A stretch of DNA of 64,000 nucleotides from Nocardia carnea. GTDB taxonomy: Bacteria > Actinomycetota > Actinomycetes > Mycobacteriales > Mycobacteriaceae. The notes under the pieces were generated by a model. The model made no database searches, had not been told where the DNA came from, and was given only the letters and a program-made list of their open reading frames with translations. Below, in pieces: positions 43,509 to 52,135 of this stretch. The stretch's first letter is position 1; each line of letters opens with the position of its first letter. The DNA is taken from contig NZ_JARWNW010000259.1 in NCBI RefSeq assembly GCF_029868325.1, positions 1 to 64,000 of the forward strand, written 5' to 3'. The position numbers and the translations under genes are program-made.

Positions 43509-45041
43509 TCAGTCGTGGTCCGGATCGATCGGGTCCAGTGCGGTGGTGGCCGGGCCTTCCAGGACATTGCCGTCGATATCGAACCGCGATCCGTGGCACG
43601 GGCAGTCCCAGCTGGTTTCGGCGTCGTTGAACGCGACGACACAGCCGAGGTGGGTGCAGACCGCCGATACGGCGTGCAAACGCCCGTCGTGGTCGCGGTA
43701 GACCGCGCTGCGCCGGCCGGATCGGCGCATCACCGCACCGTTGCCGGGGGCGAGGTCGGCGGCGGAATCGACGTAGGTACTCGGGACGAGACGGTCGCCG
43801 ATCAGGTGACGGCCAACCTCGAGACCGGCCTTCAGCAGGGTGCCGGTTTCGGCGGCGGGATGTAGCCGGCGAGGGTCGTAGATTCCGGCCCACGGCAGCG
43901 GATCACCGGTCAGTTCGGCCGCGAGCAGCCGGCCTCCCATGATGCCGTGCGTCATCCCCCAGCCGCCGAATCCGGTGCTCACGTAGACGTGGCGGGCTCC
44001 GGGATGGAAGCGGCCGATATAGGGAAGGCCGTCGGTGCTGGTGTTGTCCTGGGCGCCCCAGTGATAGTCCAGGGAGTCCACCGGGAAATGTGTCCGCGCC
44101 CAGCCGGCCAGCCGGTCGACGGCGTCCGCGGTCGATCCCACACCGGGCCGCATATGTTCGCCGGTGACGATGAGCAGCCTGCGGCCGTCACCGTAGGGGG
44201 CGGTGCGGACGGAGCGCGTGTTCTCCTCGGGCGTGATGTACATACCGTGTGGATCCGCGTCGGCAGCCAGCGGACCGGCAACGGCCAGTTCACGCCGGGG
44301 TTGTAACCGCGCGAACAGCAGTGCCCGGTCGAATATCGGGTAGTGCGTCGCGACCACCACATCGCGGGCTCGCACCGTGGCACCGTGCTCGGTGGTCAGC
44401 CGGCAGGGATCGCCTTCGTCCAGCCCGACCACCCGGGTCCGTTCGAAGATCGCTCCCCCGGCCCGGATCAGATTTTCGGCGAGGCCGAGCAGGTATCGCC
44501 GCGGATGGAACTGGACCTGATCGTCCACCCGGAGCGCGGCGGCCACCGGAAACGGCAGTCCGGTCTCGGTCACCAGCGACGCCGGCAGCCCGGCTTCGGT
44601 CGCCGCCGCCACCTCCGCCCGGATGGTCGCTACGTCGTCCGCGGAGGTGACATAGGTGTAGGCCGGTGCCCGTTCCAGTTCGCAATCGATACCCAGATCG
44701 GCGGCCGTACGCACCAGATGTTCCACGGCGTCCTGCTGGGAACGCGCGTACAGCTGCGCGGTCTCGGCGTCGAACGTCGACCGCAGCGAGTCGTACACCA
44801 GCGTGTGCTGGGCGCTGACCTTCGCGGTGGTGTATCCGGTGGTTCCGCTGACGATACGGTCCGCCTCGAGCACGGTGACCGACCGGCCGGTGGCCGCGAT
44901 CTCCCAGGCACAGCACAGCCCGGCGATACCACCGCCGATGACGGCCACATCGGTATCGAGGTCCTCGGTGACCCGCGGATACGCGGTCGGCCCCGTCGAA
45001 TCCATCCAATACGATTCGGCCATTCCGGTTGGTGCGTTCAT
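43509..45041 (-). CDS. FAD-dependent oxidoreductase with C-terminal Rieske domain
   Basis: 510 residues. The N-terminal DAO domain has DVAVIGGGIAGLCCAWEIA. FGGWGMTHGIMGG lies late in that domain (about 360). The C-terminal 80 residues are a Rieske domain with CTHLGC (about 467) and CPCHGS (about 483), giving the Cys-His-Cys-His cluster ligands. This DAO-plus-Rieske form is known from bacteria but has no settled function. ATG 45041. It lies 63 bp downstream of the GT2 genes on the same strand but also has its own promoter-like element. Confidence 0.88.
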   Translation of the reverse strand: MNAPTGMAESYWMDSTGPTAYPRVTEDLDTDVAVIGGGIAGLCCAWEIAATGRSVTVLEADRIVSGTTGYTTAKVSAQHTLVYDSLRSTFDAETAQLYARSQQDAVEHLVRTAADLGIDCELERAPAYTYVTSADDVATIRAEVAAATEAGLPASLVTETGLPFPVAAALRVDDQVQFHPRRYLLGLAENLIRAGGAIFERTRVVGLDEGDPCRLTTEHGATVRARDVVVATHYPIFDRALLFARLQPRRELAVAGPLAADADPHGMYITPEENTRSVRTAPYGDGRRLLIVTGEHMRPGVGSTADAVDRLAGWARTHFPVDSLDYHWGAQDNTSTDGLPYIGRFHPGARHVYVSTGFGGWGMTHGIMGGRLLAAELTGDPLPWAGIYDPRRLHPAAETGTLLKAGLEVGRHLIGDRLVPSTYVDSAADLAPGNGAVMRRSGRRSAVYRDHDGRLHAVSAVCTHLGCVVAFNDAETSWDCPCHGSRFDIDGNVLEGPATTALDPIDPDHD

Positions 45042-45051
45042 GGGGCGCGGA

Positions 45052-45075
45052 TACCCGGGACCAGGCCTTCGACAC
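45052..45075 (-). promoter_or_regulatory. SigF/SigB-like element before the Rieske-FAD gene
   Basis: Minus strand: GTGT, 15 bases, GGGTA, ending 10 nt before ATG 45041. One base from GTTT-N15-GGGTA. A transcript from it would have almost no leader. Confidence 0.4.
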
Positions 45076-45104
45076 TTCGCGCGCAAAGGTCCGCCGGGAT
45101 CGGT

Positions 45105-46001
45105 TCAGCCGACATACCGCCGGGCCGGTGAACGCGCCTGGGATTCCTCCAGCATTTCGAGACCCGCCTCGACCTCCGCCGGTACCACCTCGCGTTCGCG
45201 CACCACCCACGGCAGTCCACGCAGTGCCGCCAGCACGGCGCGGGCCGTGGCGGCGTCGGCCGGTGCGGAGCGCAGCACGGCGACCGTCCGGCGGGCCGCA
45301 CTGCGCACCGGGCGGCGTAACCACAGCGTCCACAGGGTGTTCCGGATACCGAGGCCGCGGCGGCCCGTGGAATCCCGGAGCACCGACGGGGCGTGGTGGA
45401 TCACCATGTCTTCGATCCAGCACATCCACCAGCCGTGCGCCGCCAGATCCAGGGCCAGCAGTTCCTCCTCGCCGCCGAACCACAGCCGCCGGGAAAACCC
45501 GCCGACCTCCCGGAATGCGCTCACCCGGAACGCGGACAGCGCGGCCATCACGCCGAGCAGCGCCGGACCCGGCAGCCAGGCGGGGCCCGGGACCGGGGAA
45601 TCGCGCAGTTCCGGCGTGATCGGATCCTCGCGCAGGTCGGGGGCGACCAGGCAGCGGCCGGTCACCGACCCGAGACCGGGGTACCGGTCGAGTAGGTCGG
45701 CGGCGCGGGTGAGGGCACCCGGCTGCCATTGCGTGTCGTCGTCGCAGAACGCGACGTAGGGTGTGCGCACGCGCTCGACGGCGAGGTTGCGGGCGAGCGC
45801 ACCCAAATTCTCGTCCGCCCGGATCACCTCCACAGACGGGAAGGCCGCGGCTACCGCATCGGCCGTCCCGTCGGTGGAAGCGTTGTCCACGAGGATGATC
45901 GGCGCCGCATCGGGCAGGGAGGTCATCTCGGCGAGCGTTTCCAGCAGCTGCTCCCGGCGGTCGCGGGTCATGATCACCACCGTGATGCGGTCCGTGCCCA
46001 T
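45105..46001 (-). CDS. glycosyltransferase family 2
   Basis: 298 residues, GT-A fold. ITVVIMTRDRREQLLETLAEM and VDNASTDGTADA are the nucleotide-binding part, FCDDDTQW contains the DxD metal motif (about residue 90) and FGGEEELLALDLAAHGW the acceptor-side ED-like motif. No membrane segment, so a cytoplasmic transferase. It starts 4 bp after the stop of the paralogous GT2 upstream, with GGAAAGGAAG before ATG 46001. It belongs to the minus-strand arm of the glycan island. Confidence 0.88.
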   Translation of the reverse strand: MGTDRITVVIMTRDRREQLLETLAEMTSLPDAAPIILVDNASTDGTADAVAAAFPSVEVIRADENLGALARNLAVERVRTPYVAFCDDDTQWQPGALTRAADLLDRYPGLGSVTGRCLVAPDLREDPITPELRDSPVPGPAWLPGPALLGVMAALSAFRVSAFREVGGFSRRLWFGGEEELLALDLAAHGWWMCWIEDMVIHHAPSVLRDSTGRRGLGIRNTLWTLWLRRPVRSAARRTVAVLRSAPADAATARAVLAALRGLPWVVREREVVPAEVEAGLEMLEESQARSPARRYVG

Positions 46002-46005
46002 CCGG

Positions 46006-46971
46006 TCACTTCCTTTCCTCGGCGAATTCCAGCGTTCCCGCATCCCGCTCGATCTCCTCGGGCAGCCGGCGTCGCTGCACCAGCGCCCACGGCAACCGGC
46101 GAAGAACCCCCGTCACCACCGGAACCGTCCGCGGGTCCCGGACCGCCCGTCCGACCAGACCGGCTGTTTCCGCCGCACACTGCCGCAGCGGGCGGCGCAT
46201 CCAGGTGATCAACGCGTTGTTGCGCTCTTCGGCCCGGCGGCGCCACCCCGGCGACGGCCGCTGCGTGGAAGGATGATGATGAGCGCGGATATCGGCCACG
46301 TAGCAGAGCTGCCACCCGTCCGCGGCCAGATCGAGCGCCAGTAGTTTCTCCTCGGCGCCGAAATGCAGCAGCGAGCTGAACCCGCCGACCCGTAGGTAGG
46401 CCTCGCGACGCACGATCGCCGCGCAGGCAAGGAACCCAAGAACCGACGGTCCGGGCTGATCGGCGGGATGTCCCAGCGGGCTGGCCGCCATCAGTTCGTT
46501 CACGGGATCGTCCCGGTTACCGGCACCGACCAGTGTGCGTCCCGCAACGAGACCGAGCCGCGGGCAGGCGTCGAACAGCTGTTCGGCGCGGATCAAGGCG
46601 TCACCGGCCCACCACGAGTCGTCGTCGCTGAACGCGATGTAAGGAGTGCGGGCCAGCTCGACGCCCAGGTTGCGGGCCGCCGCCCCGAGATTGCGCGGCA
46701 ACCGGACCACCGTCACCCCGGCGAACGCTCCCGCCACGGCAGTGGTGTCGTCCTCGGACGCATTGTCCAGCACGACGATATCCGGACGCGGACGGAGCGC
46801 CCGCAACTCGGCCAGGGTGCGAGCCAGTTCGGGGGCTCGGTTACGGGTCGCGATCACCACCGTGGTGCGCGCGACTGTTCCCCGGTCGGCCGCGGTCCTC
46901 CCGGTCGCGGCACCGGCGTGCTGCGGTGCCGGGCCGGTGGCAGCTTTCGGCCCGTTGCCGGCCGGGCTCAT
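46006..46971 (-). CDS. glycosyltransferase family 2
   Basis: 321 residues, paralogous to the next gene (RTTVVIATRNRAPELARTLAEL, LDNASEDDT, FSDDDSWW with DxD, FGAEEKLLALDLAADGW). A Pro/Ala-rich, Arg-containing leader of about 35 residues precedes the domain and may be partly untranslated. ATG 46971 overlaps the stop of the pyruvyltransferase-family gene (ATGA), so translation is coupled. The two GT2 genes probably arose by tandem duplication. Confidence 0.87.
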   Translation of the reverse strand: MSPAGNGPKAATGPAPQHAGAATGRTAADRGTVARTTVVIATRNRAPELARTLAELRALRPRPDIVVLDNASEDDTTAVAGAFAGVTVVRLPRNLGAAARNLGVELARTPYIAFSDDDSWWAGDALIRAEQLFDACPRLGLVAGRTLVGAGNRDDPVNELMAASPLGHPADQPGPSVLGFLACAAIVRREAYLRVGGFSSLLHFGAEEKLLALDLAADGWQLCYVADIRAHHHPSTQRPSPGWRRRAEERNNALITWMRRPLRQCAAETAGLVGRAVRDPRTVPVVTGVLRRLPWALVQRRRLPEEIERDAGTLEFAEERK

Positions 46972-47855
46972 TCGGAGCGTCCCGGCAGCAGTTCGTCGAG
47001 AAGTGCGGCCGCGAGGCAATCGGCGGCCGGGAACTCGTTTCGGCGGGCGTGTTCGCGGCCCGCGGCCGAGAGACACCATTGCCACCAGTGGTCGACCACG
47101 CCGGTGTCGAGAGCCTGTTCGGCGGTGATCAGTGCGGGCCAACCCAGGGCCGCTGCCTGTGCGGTCACCTTTCCGCCACCGGCCACCGGATCCACCGCGA
47201 GGACGGGAACACCTGCACGCAAGGCGAATACGAGTCCGTGGAGCCGGGTGGTGACCACCGCATCGAGGCGCGCGAACACCGAGGCGAGCTGGTCGGGGGT
47301 GCGGCACTGGCGCCAGTCGTCGCCGGCCAGCCGGGTATCCAGGGGTAAGCGGGCGCAGTCCAGGCCGCCCAGCCAGCGTTCCAACGCCTCGTGCACGGAA
47401 TCGTGCCGCCGCGCCGAACCGTATTCCGCCTGTCCTGGGGCGAAGACCACGCCGATCACCGGAACGGTGCCGGTGATCGCCGATACCGACATATCCGGGC
47501 GGGCGGTTCCCGGGTCGTCGCGCGCCAGCACGCGATGGAATCCGGTGACCGCCGCGTCGGCCGGGTCGAGCACCGATACGCCGACCGCGATGCGGCGGCA
47601 CCCGGCATATCGTTCGTGCAGGGTGCGCACCTGTTCACCGTGCGCCGGGCCGCAGACGAAGACGAGATGCGAGTAGCGGCCGGAATCGGCGTCGTCGAGA
47701 TGTAGCGCATCGGGCCGGAATCCCGGACTCCACGCCGTCTCGTACGGAATCCCGGCCCCGGCCAAGGTCTCGCCGACGCGGCGCATGCTCAGCACATCCC
47801 CGGCCGTCGCTTCCCCGTGCACAAAGCTGGACCATCCGGTCACCAGTACGCGCAT
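46968..47855 (-). CDS. polysaccharide pyruvyltransferase family protein
   Basis: 295 residues. RVLVTGWSSFVHGEATAGDVLSM begins the fold, and TTRLHGLVFALRAGVPVLAVD, then GGKV (about residues 215-245) is the conserved RLH block of the PF04230 family. Members (WcaK, CsaB, PssM) transfer pyruvyl from phosphoenolpyruvate to a sugar, adding charge to a glycan; some members are not pyruvyltransferases. ATG 47855. First gene of the minus-strand arm. Confidence 0.82.
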   Translation of the reverse strand: MRVLVTGWSSFVHGEATAGDVLSMRRVGETLAGAGIPYETAWSPGFRPDALHLDDADSGRYSHLVFVCGPAHGEQVRTLHERYAGCRRIAVGVSVLDPADAAVTGFHRVLARDDPGTARPDMSVSAITGTVPVIGVVFAPGQAEYGSARRHDSVHEALERWLGGLDCARLPLDTRLAGDDWRQCRTPDQLASVFARLDAVVTTRLHGLVFALRAGVPVLAVDPVAGGGKVTAQAAALGWPALITAEQALDTGVVDHWWQWCLSAAGREHARRNEFPAADCLAAALLDELLPGRSE

Positions 47856-47865
47856 GGTGCGCGCT

Positions 47866-47889
47866 TACCCCGTTCGCCCCGCGCCAATC
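47866..47889 (-). promoter_or_regulatory. SigF/SigB-like element before the minus-strand glycan operon
   Basis: Minus strand: GATT, 15 bases, GGGTA, ending 10 nt before ATG 47855. One mismatch in the -35 part. Confidence 0.35.
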
Positions 47890-48294
47890 GACCGAGGCGC
47901 CCCGGAAATCCCCTCTCGACGACGCCGGGTCGCGTTCGGCAGGCCGCCCGCCCTTTCGTGGGCACCGCCCGGTCCCGCCCTGCACACCATCAGGGCCGTC
48001 CGCACCGGCCCGCGAACCCACGCCGGACAGCAAGCTGCCGGGGCTTCCGGTCCGAGATCGCACCACCGCCCGGCGGTAGCCGCCACATGCCGGGGCTCTG
48101 GACAATTTTCGGCACCCGGCCGACGGTCACCCACCGCACTGTCCGGCACCAGCCTCATCCGGCCGGGCGCCGGACCGTGCGAAACCCCTGCGAGCCACCG
48201 AGTACCGGCGTATTCCCCCGGGCGAACTCGACCCGGGCACCGTGATGCGGCGAGCAGCGGGCCGCGGTGTCGCCGCGACGGTGGCGCCGGCCGA
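47890..48294. other. intergenic region
   Basis: About 400 bp between the pyruvyltransferase-family gene and the end of the aldehyde dehydrogenase gene, both on the minus strand. No credible open frame, repeat or strong hairpin was seen. Confidence 0.4.
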
Positions 48295-49686
48295 TCACCT
48301 GGGTGGTGGTTGCAGGTGCACGACCTTCGTCCGGGTCATCTCGTCGAGCAGTTCGGGCCCGTAGCCGTAACCGCTTCCGCTGGCGCCGCGGGGGTGGGCG
48401 GCGCCGCCGGGCGCGCCACCGAATACCGCATTGATCTTCACGGTGCCGACCGGTAGCTGCCGCCAGGCGGTTTGGGCGTTGGCCATCGAGGAGGTGAGTA
48501 CGGTCGCGGCGAGCCCGTAGTCGTCCCGCGCGGCTTCGGCCAGCCCCTGGTCGAATGTCGGTACCACCCGCACGGGTGCGACGGGGCCGAAGGTTTCCTC
48601 ACGCATGATCCGCATCGCCGGGGCGCAGCCGGTGAGCACGGTCGCCGGGTAGTGGGCACCGGGACCATCGGGGACGCCCCCGCCCGTCAACAGTCCGGCA
48701 CCGTCGGCCACCGCGTCACGTACCTGAGCGTGTACCTGTTCACGATGGCGGCGGTCGACCAGTGGCGCCGGGTTCCAGGAGCGGGCGGCGGTGGCCAATG
48801 CGGCCAGAAACGGTTCCGCGATCGCCTCGTGGACGTATATCCGCTCCACGGCGACACAGATCTGCCCGGAGTTGGCGAAGGCGCCGAGTGCGGCCTGTTC
48901 CGCGGCCCAGCGGGGGTCGATATCGGCGTCCACGAGGAGCGCATCGTTACCGCCGTTCTCCAGCAGTACGTGCGCGCCGGTCGCGGCCGCGCTGCGGGCG
49001 ATCGACCTGCCCGCGGCAGTGCTGCCGACGTGGGCGATGAGGTCCACATCGTGGTGTGCGGCCAGGGCGGCGCCGACGGTGCCGTCGCCCTGCAGCGTCT
49101 GGAGCACGCCGTCCGGCAGTACGTCCGCAAGGAGTTCACCCAGCACGGCACCGGTGTGCGGGGCGCGTTCGCTCGGCTTGTACAGCACCGTGTTCCCGGT
49201 GACCAGGGCCGCACCGAGCAGGCCGCAGGACACCGCGACCGGATCGTTCCACGGAGTCAGGGCGACCACCACGCCGCGCGGTTCCCACACCATCAGGTCG
49301 GTGGCGTCGATATCGCCCTGCAGGCTGCGGCCCCGGTGGACCGGCCCCAGTTCGGCGTACTGTTCCAGGGTTGCCGCACCGGCCGCAATGCCCTCGGCGC
49401 CTTCGGCCCGCGGGCGTCCGGTTTCGGATTCGGCGAGCGCGGCGATCTCGCCGGCGCGTGCCCGGAGCCGGGCGGCGCCCGTGCGCAGGGCTGCCGCTCG
49501 TTCGGCCGCGGGTGTCCGCGCCCACTGCGGCTGCGCGCGGCGCGCCGCGGCAACTCGTTGATCGATTTCCGCGATTCCGGTCATGGTGATCGTGCCGACG
49601 GCGCCGCCGGTGGCCGGATCGGTGATCTCGATCGTCTCGGTTACCGGGTACCGGAGGGGTTCTGTGACAGTGCTCGGTCCGCTCAT
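48295..49686 (-). CDS. aldehyde dehydrogenase family protein
   Basis: 463 residues, ALDH superfamily. TPWNDPVAV and LYKPSERAP (cofactor Lys) are present, the catalytic Glu is in ENGGNDALLV (usually ELGGK) and the catalytic Cys in NSGQICVAVERIYVHE (about residue 260). EETFGPV is intact. It therefore should be active on an unknown aldehyde. GGGAGG precedes ATG 49686. It is divergent from the glycan operon and shares an inverted-repeat promoter region with it. Confidence 0.87.
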   Translation of the reverse strand: MSGPSTVTEPLRYPVTETIEITDPATGGAVGTITMTGIAEIDQRVAAARRAQPQWARTPAAERAAALRTGAARLRARAGEIAALAESETGRPRAEGAEGIAAGAATLEQYAELGPVHRGRSLQGDIDATDLMVWEPRGVVVALTPWNDPVAVSCGLLGAALVTGNTVLYKPSERAPHTGAVLGELLADVLPDGVLQTLQGDGTVGAALAAHHDVDLIAHVGSTAAGRSIARSAAATGAHVLLENGGNDALLVDADIDPRWAAEQAALGAFANSGQICVAVERIYVHEAIAEPFLAALATAARSWNPAPLVDRRHREQVHAQVRDAVADGAGLLTGGGVPDGPGAHYPATVLTGCAPAMRIMREETFGPVAPVRVVPTFDQGLAEAARDDYGLAATVLTSSMANAQTAWRQLPVGTVKINAVFGGAPGGAAHPRGASGSGYGYGPELLDEMTRTKVVHLQPPPR

Positions 49687-49697
49687 GCCTCCCGGCT

Positions 49698-49801
49698 TTG
49701 CCGGGAACCGCCGGTTCAAACCCCGGGTGTCCGGCCGGCGCGGAACACGACCCGCATCTTCCGCTCGACAGCGGCATGTTTGAACCGGCGGGAACCGGCA
49801 A
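49698..49801. promoter_or_regulatory. mirror-image 24-bp promoter elements for ALDH and the glycan operon
   Basis: Two 24-bp arms (49698-49721 and 49778-49801) are inverted copies with 21 of 24 bases matching. Each reads outward as GTTTGAACCGGCGG, three variable bases, CCGGCAA, that is GTTT-N15-GGCAA. Each ends exactly 11 bases before a start codon, ATG 49686 on the left and ATG 49813 on the right. The symmetry suggests either twin promoters of one sigma factor or twin operators. Confidence 0.6.
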
Positions 49802-49812
49802 GAGCTACCGAC

Positions 49813-50784
49813 ATGGTCGAGACGAGGCAGCTCAGGGTTCTGCTCTGGCACGTCCACGGCTCATGGACCACGTCGTTCGTCCGAGGGCGGCACCGATATC
49901 TGCTGCCGGTGGTGGACGGCGGCGGACCGTGGGGCCGGGGCCGGTGCGGCCGCGACTGGCCGGCCGCCGAAGAGGTCCCGGCGGACGCGCTGCCGGGGGC
50001 CGACCCCGATGTGGTCGTATTGCAGCGGCCGGAGGAAATCGCACTCACCGAACGCTGGCTGGGCCGCCGTCCGGGTGCCGATATCCCGGCGATCTACGTC
50101 GAGCACAACGCTCCCCGCGACGGCGCGGCCACCAGCCGGCATCCGCTGGCCGGGCGCACGGATATCCCGCTGGTGCATGTCACCCATTTCAACGATCTGA
50201 TGTGGGACAGCGGGCGCGCCCCGACCCGTGTGGTGCCGCACGGCATCGTGGACCCCGGCGCGCTCTACACCGGTGAGTTACCGCACGGGGTCGCGTTGAT
50301 CAACGAGGCGACGCGCCGGGCCCGGGTCACCGGTAGTGACCTGCTGACCGATTTCGCCCGTGCCGGGCCGATCGACCTGTTCGGGATCGGCGCATGCGAG
50401 TTCACCCCATCCGGGCCCACCGCGCACCCGGTGCGCGGGATCGGCGATTTCGCCCACGCCGAGCTGCATGGGGAGATGGCGCGCCGGCGTGTCTATCTGC
50501 ACACCGCACGGTGGACCTCGCTCGGCCTGTCCTTGCTGGAAGCCATGCACCTGGGTATGCCGGTGGTCGCCCTCGCGACCACCGAGGCGGTCGCCGCGGT
50601 ACCGCCGGAGGCGGGTGCGATCAGCACCGATATCGGGGCGCTCACCGCGAAGTTCCGCGAATTCCTGCACGAACCGGATCTGGCGGTCCTGGCGGGTAAG
50701 TCCGGCCGGCAGTTCGCTCTGGAGCATTACGGGCTCGGCGCTTTTCTGCGCCGGTGGGATGTCCTGCTCACCGAAGTCACCTGA
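49813..50784 (+). CDS. glycosyltransferase, GT4-like
   Basis: 323 residues. RVLLWHVHGSWTTSFVRGRH at the N-terminus, VVVLQRPEE, IYVEHNAPRDG, VVPHGIVDPG and TSLGLSLLEAMHLGMPVVALAT. The last is the E(x7)E-like nucleotide-sugar site of GT-B GT4 enzymes. Donor and acceptor are unknown. First gene of the plus-strand arm of the glycan island; the next gene follows after 44 bp. Confidence 0.85.
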   Translation: MVETRQLRVLLWHVHGSWTTSFVRGRHRYLLPVVDGGGPWGRGRCGRDWPAAEEVPADALPGADPDVVVLQRPEEIALTERWLGRRPGADIPAIYVEHNAPRDGAATSRHPLAGRTDIPLVHVTHFNDLMWDSGRAPTRVVPHGIVDPGALYTGELPHGVALINEATRRARVTGSDLLTDFARAGPIDLFGIGACEFTPSGPTAHPVRGIGDFAHAELHGEMARRRVYLHTARWTSLGLSLLEAMHLGMPVVALATTEAVAAVPPEAGAISTDIGALTAKFREFLHEPDLAVLAGKSGRQFALEHYGLGAFLRRWDVLLTEVT

Positions 50785-50828
50785 CCGCACACAGCAAGGC
50801 CTCGAGCCGGGTCGGAAAGGGCGTAACG

Positions 50829-52049
50829 ATGAAGATCGCGATGATATCCGAACACGCCAGCCCCCTCGCCGCACTGGGCGGTGTCGACGCCGGAGGGCAG
50901 AACGTCCATGTCGCCGAGCTGGCCGCGGGGCTGTCGCGGCGGGGGTACGACGTCACCGTCTACACCCGGCACGAACAGCCGGATGAGCCACGCACCGTGA
51001 CGACCGACCAGGGCTACCGGGTGACCCGGGTCCCGGCCGGACCGCCGCAGCCGCTTCCGAAGGACGAACTCCTGCCCCATATGGACGAATTCGGCGCGTT
51101 TCTGCGGGCCGAATGGCAGCGGCGGCCGCCCGATGTGGCGCATGCGCATTTCTGGATGTCCGGACTCGCCACCCTGGCCGCCAGCCGGCCCCTCGGTATC
51201 CCGATGCTGCAGACCTTCCACGCGCTCGGGGTGGTGAAACGGCGCTACCAGGGCGCGAAGGACACCAGCCCGCCCGGCCGGGTGGATCTCGAACGCCGTA
51301 TCGCCGACCAGGCCGACCGGGTCATCGCGACCTGCACCGACGAGGTGTTCGAACTGGCCCGCCTGGGCCTGCCGCGTACCCGTACCTCGGTGATTCCCTG
51401 CGGTGTCGACCTCGAGCGGTTCACACCGGACGGTCCGCGCGCGCCACGGTCGGGGCGGTATCGCATGGTCAGTGTGGGCCGGTTGGTGCCGCGGAAGGGT
51501 TTCGATATCGCGATCACCGCGCTCACCGGGTTGCACGATACCGAGCTGCTTCTCGTCGGCGGACCGGACGACGGCAATCTCGCCGACGATCCGGAGGCGG
51601 TCCGGCTACTGGCCCTCGCGGAGGAGCTCGGTGTCCGCGACCGGGTGCGGCTGCTCGGTCAGGTACCGCGGGAGGACATGGCCCCGTTGCTGCGCTCGGC
51701 GGATGTGGCCGTCTGCACCCCGTGGTACGAACCGTTCGGCATCACCCCGCTCGAGGCCATGGCCTGCGGGGTGCCTGTGGTGGCGGCGGCGGTCGGCGGA
51801 TTGACCGACACGGTGGTCGACGGTGTCACCGGCTCGCTGGTCACCCCGCAGGCACCCGACGAGCTGGCCGACGCGGTCCGCGAACTGCTGGATTCGCCGG
51901 CGACCAGGCAGCGGTTCGGCCGCGCCGGGCGTGAACGGGTCCGGACCCGCTATTCCTGGGACCGGATCACCGTGGAGACCCTGCGCGCATACCACCGGGT
52001 GGCCGCCGCCACCGCAACCGCCGGAGCAGACCGGGAGCAGGCCCAGTAA
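50829..52049 (+). CDS. glycosyltransferase family 4
   Basis: 406 residues, GT-B fold. GGVDAGGQNVHVAELAAGLSRRG binds the donor side; VIPCGVDLERFTPDG, SVGRLVPRKGFDIAI and PWYEPFGITPLEAMACGVPVVAAAVGG (the EPFGxxxxE motif) are standard for retaining GT4 enzymes such as mannosyltransferases. GAAAGG lies upstream of ATG 50829. Plus-strand arm, between the first transferase and the UDP-xylose synthase-like gene. Confidence 0.9.
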   Translation: MKIAMISEHASPLAALGGVDAGGQNVHVAELAAGLSRRGYDVTVYTRHEQPDEPRTVTTDQGYRVTRVPAGPPQPLPKDELLPHMDEFGAFLRAEWQRRPPDVAHAHFWMSGLATLAASRPLGIPMLQTFHALGVVKRRYQGAKDTSPPGRVDLERRIADQADRVIATCTDEVFELARLGLPRTRTSVIPCGVDLERFTPDGPRAPRSGRYRMVSVGRLVPRKGFDIAITALTGLHDTELLLVGGPDDGNLADDPEAVRLLALAEELGVRDRVRLLGQVPREDMAPLLRSADVAVCTPWYEPFGITPLEAMACGVPVVAAAVGGLTDTVVDGVTGSLVTPQAPDELADAVRELLDSPATRQRFGRAGRERVRTRYSWDRITVETLRAYHRVAAATATAGADREQAQ

Positions 52050-52135
52050 CAACCGCACACCCGTGACGAGGCAGGGCAGACACCCCGGAGACCGCCGACC
52101 GGCTCGGTGGCCCGGCTGCCCGGGTAGGAGTGGAT

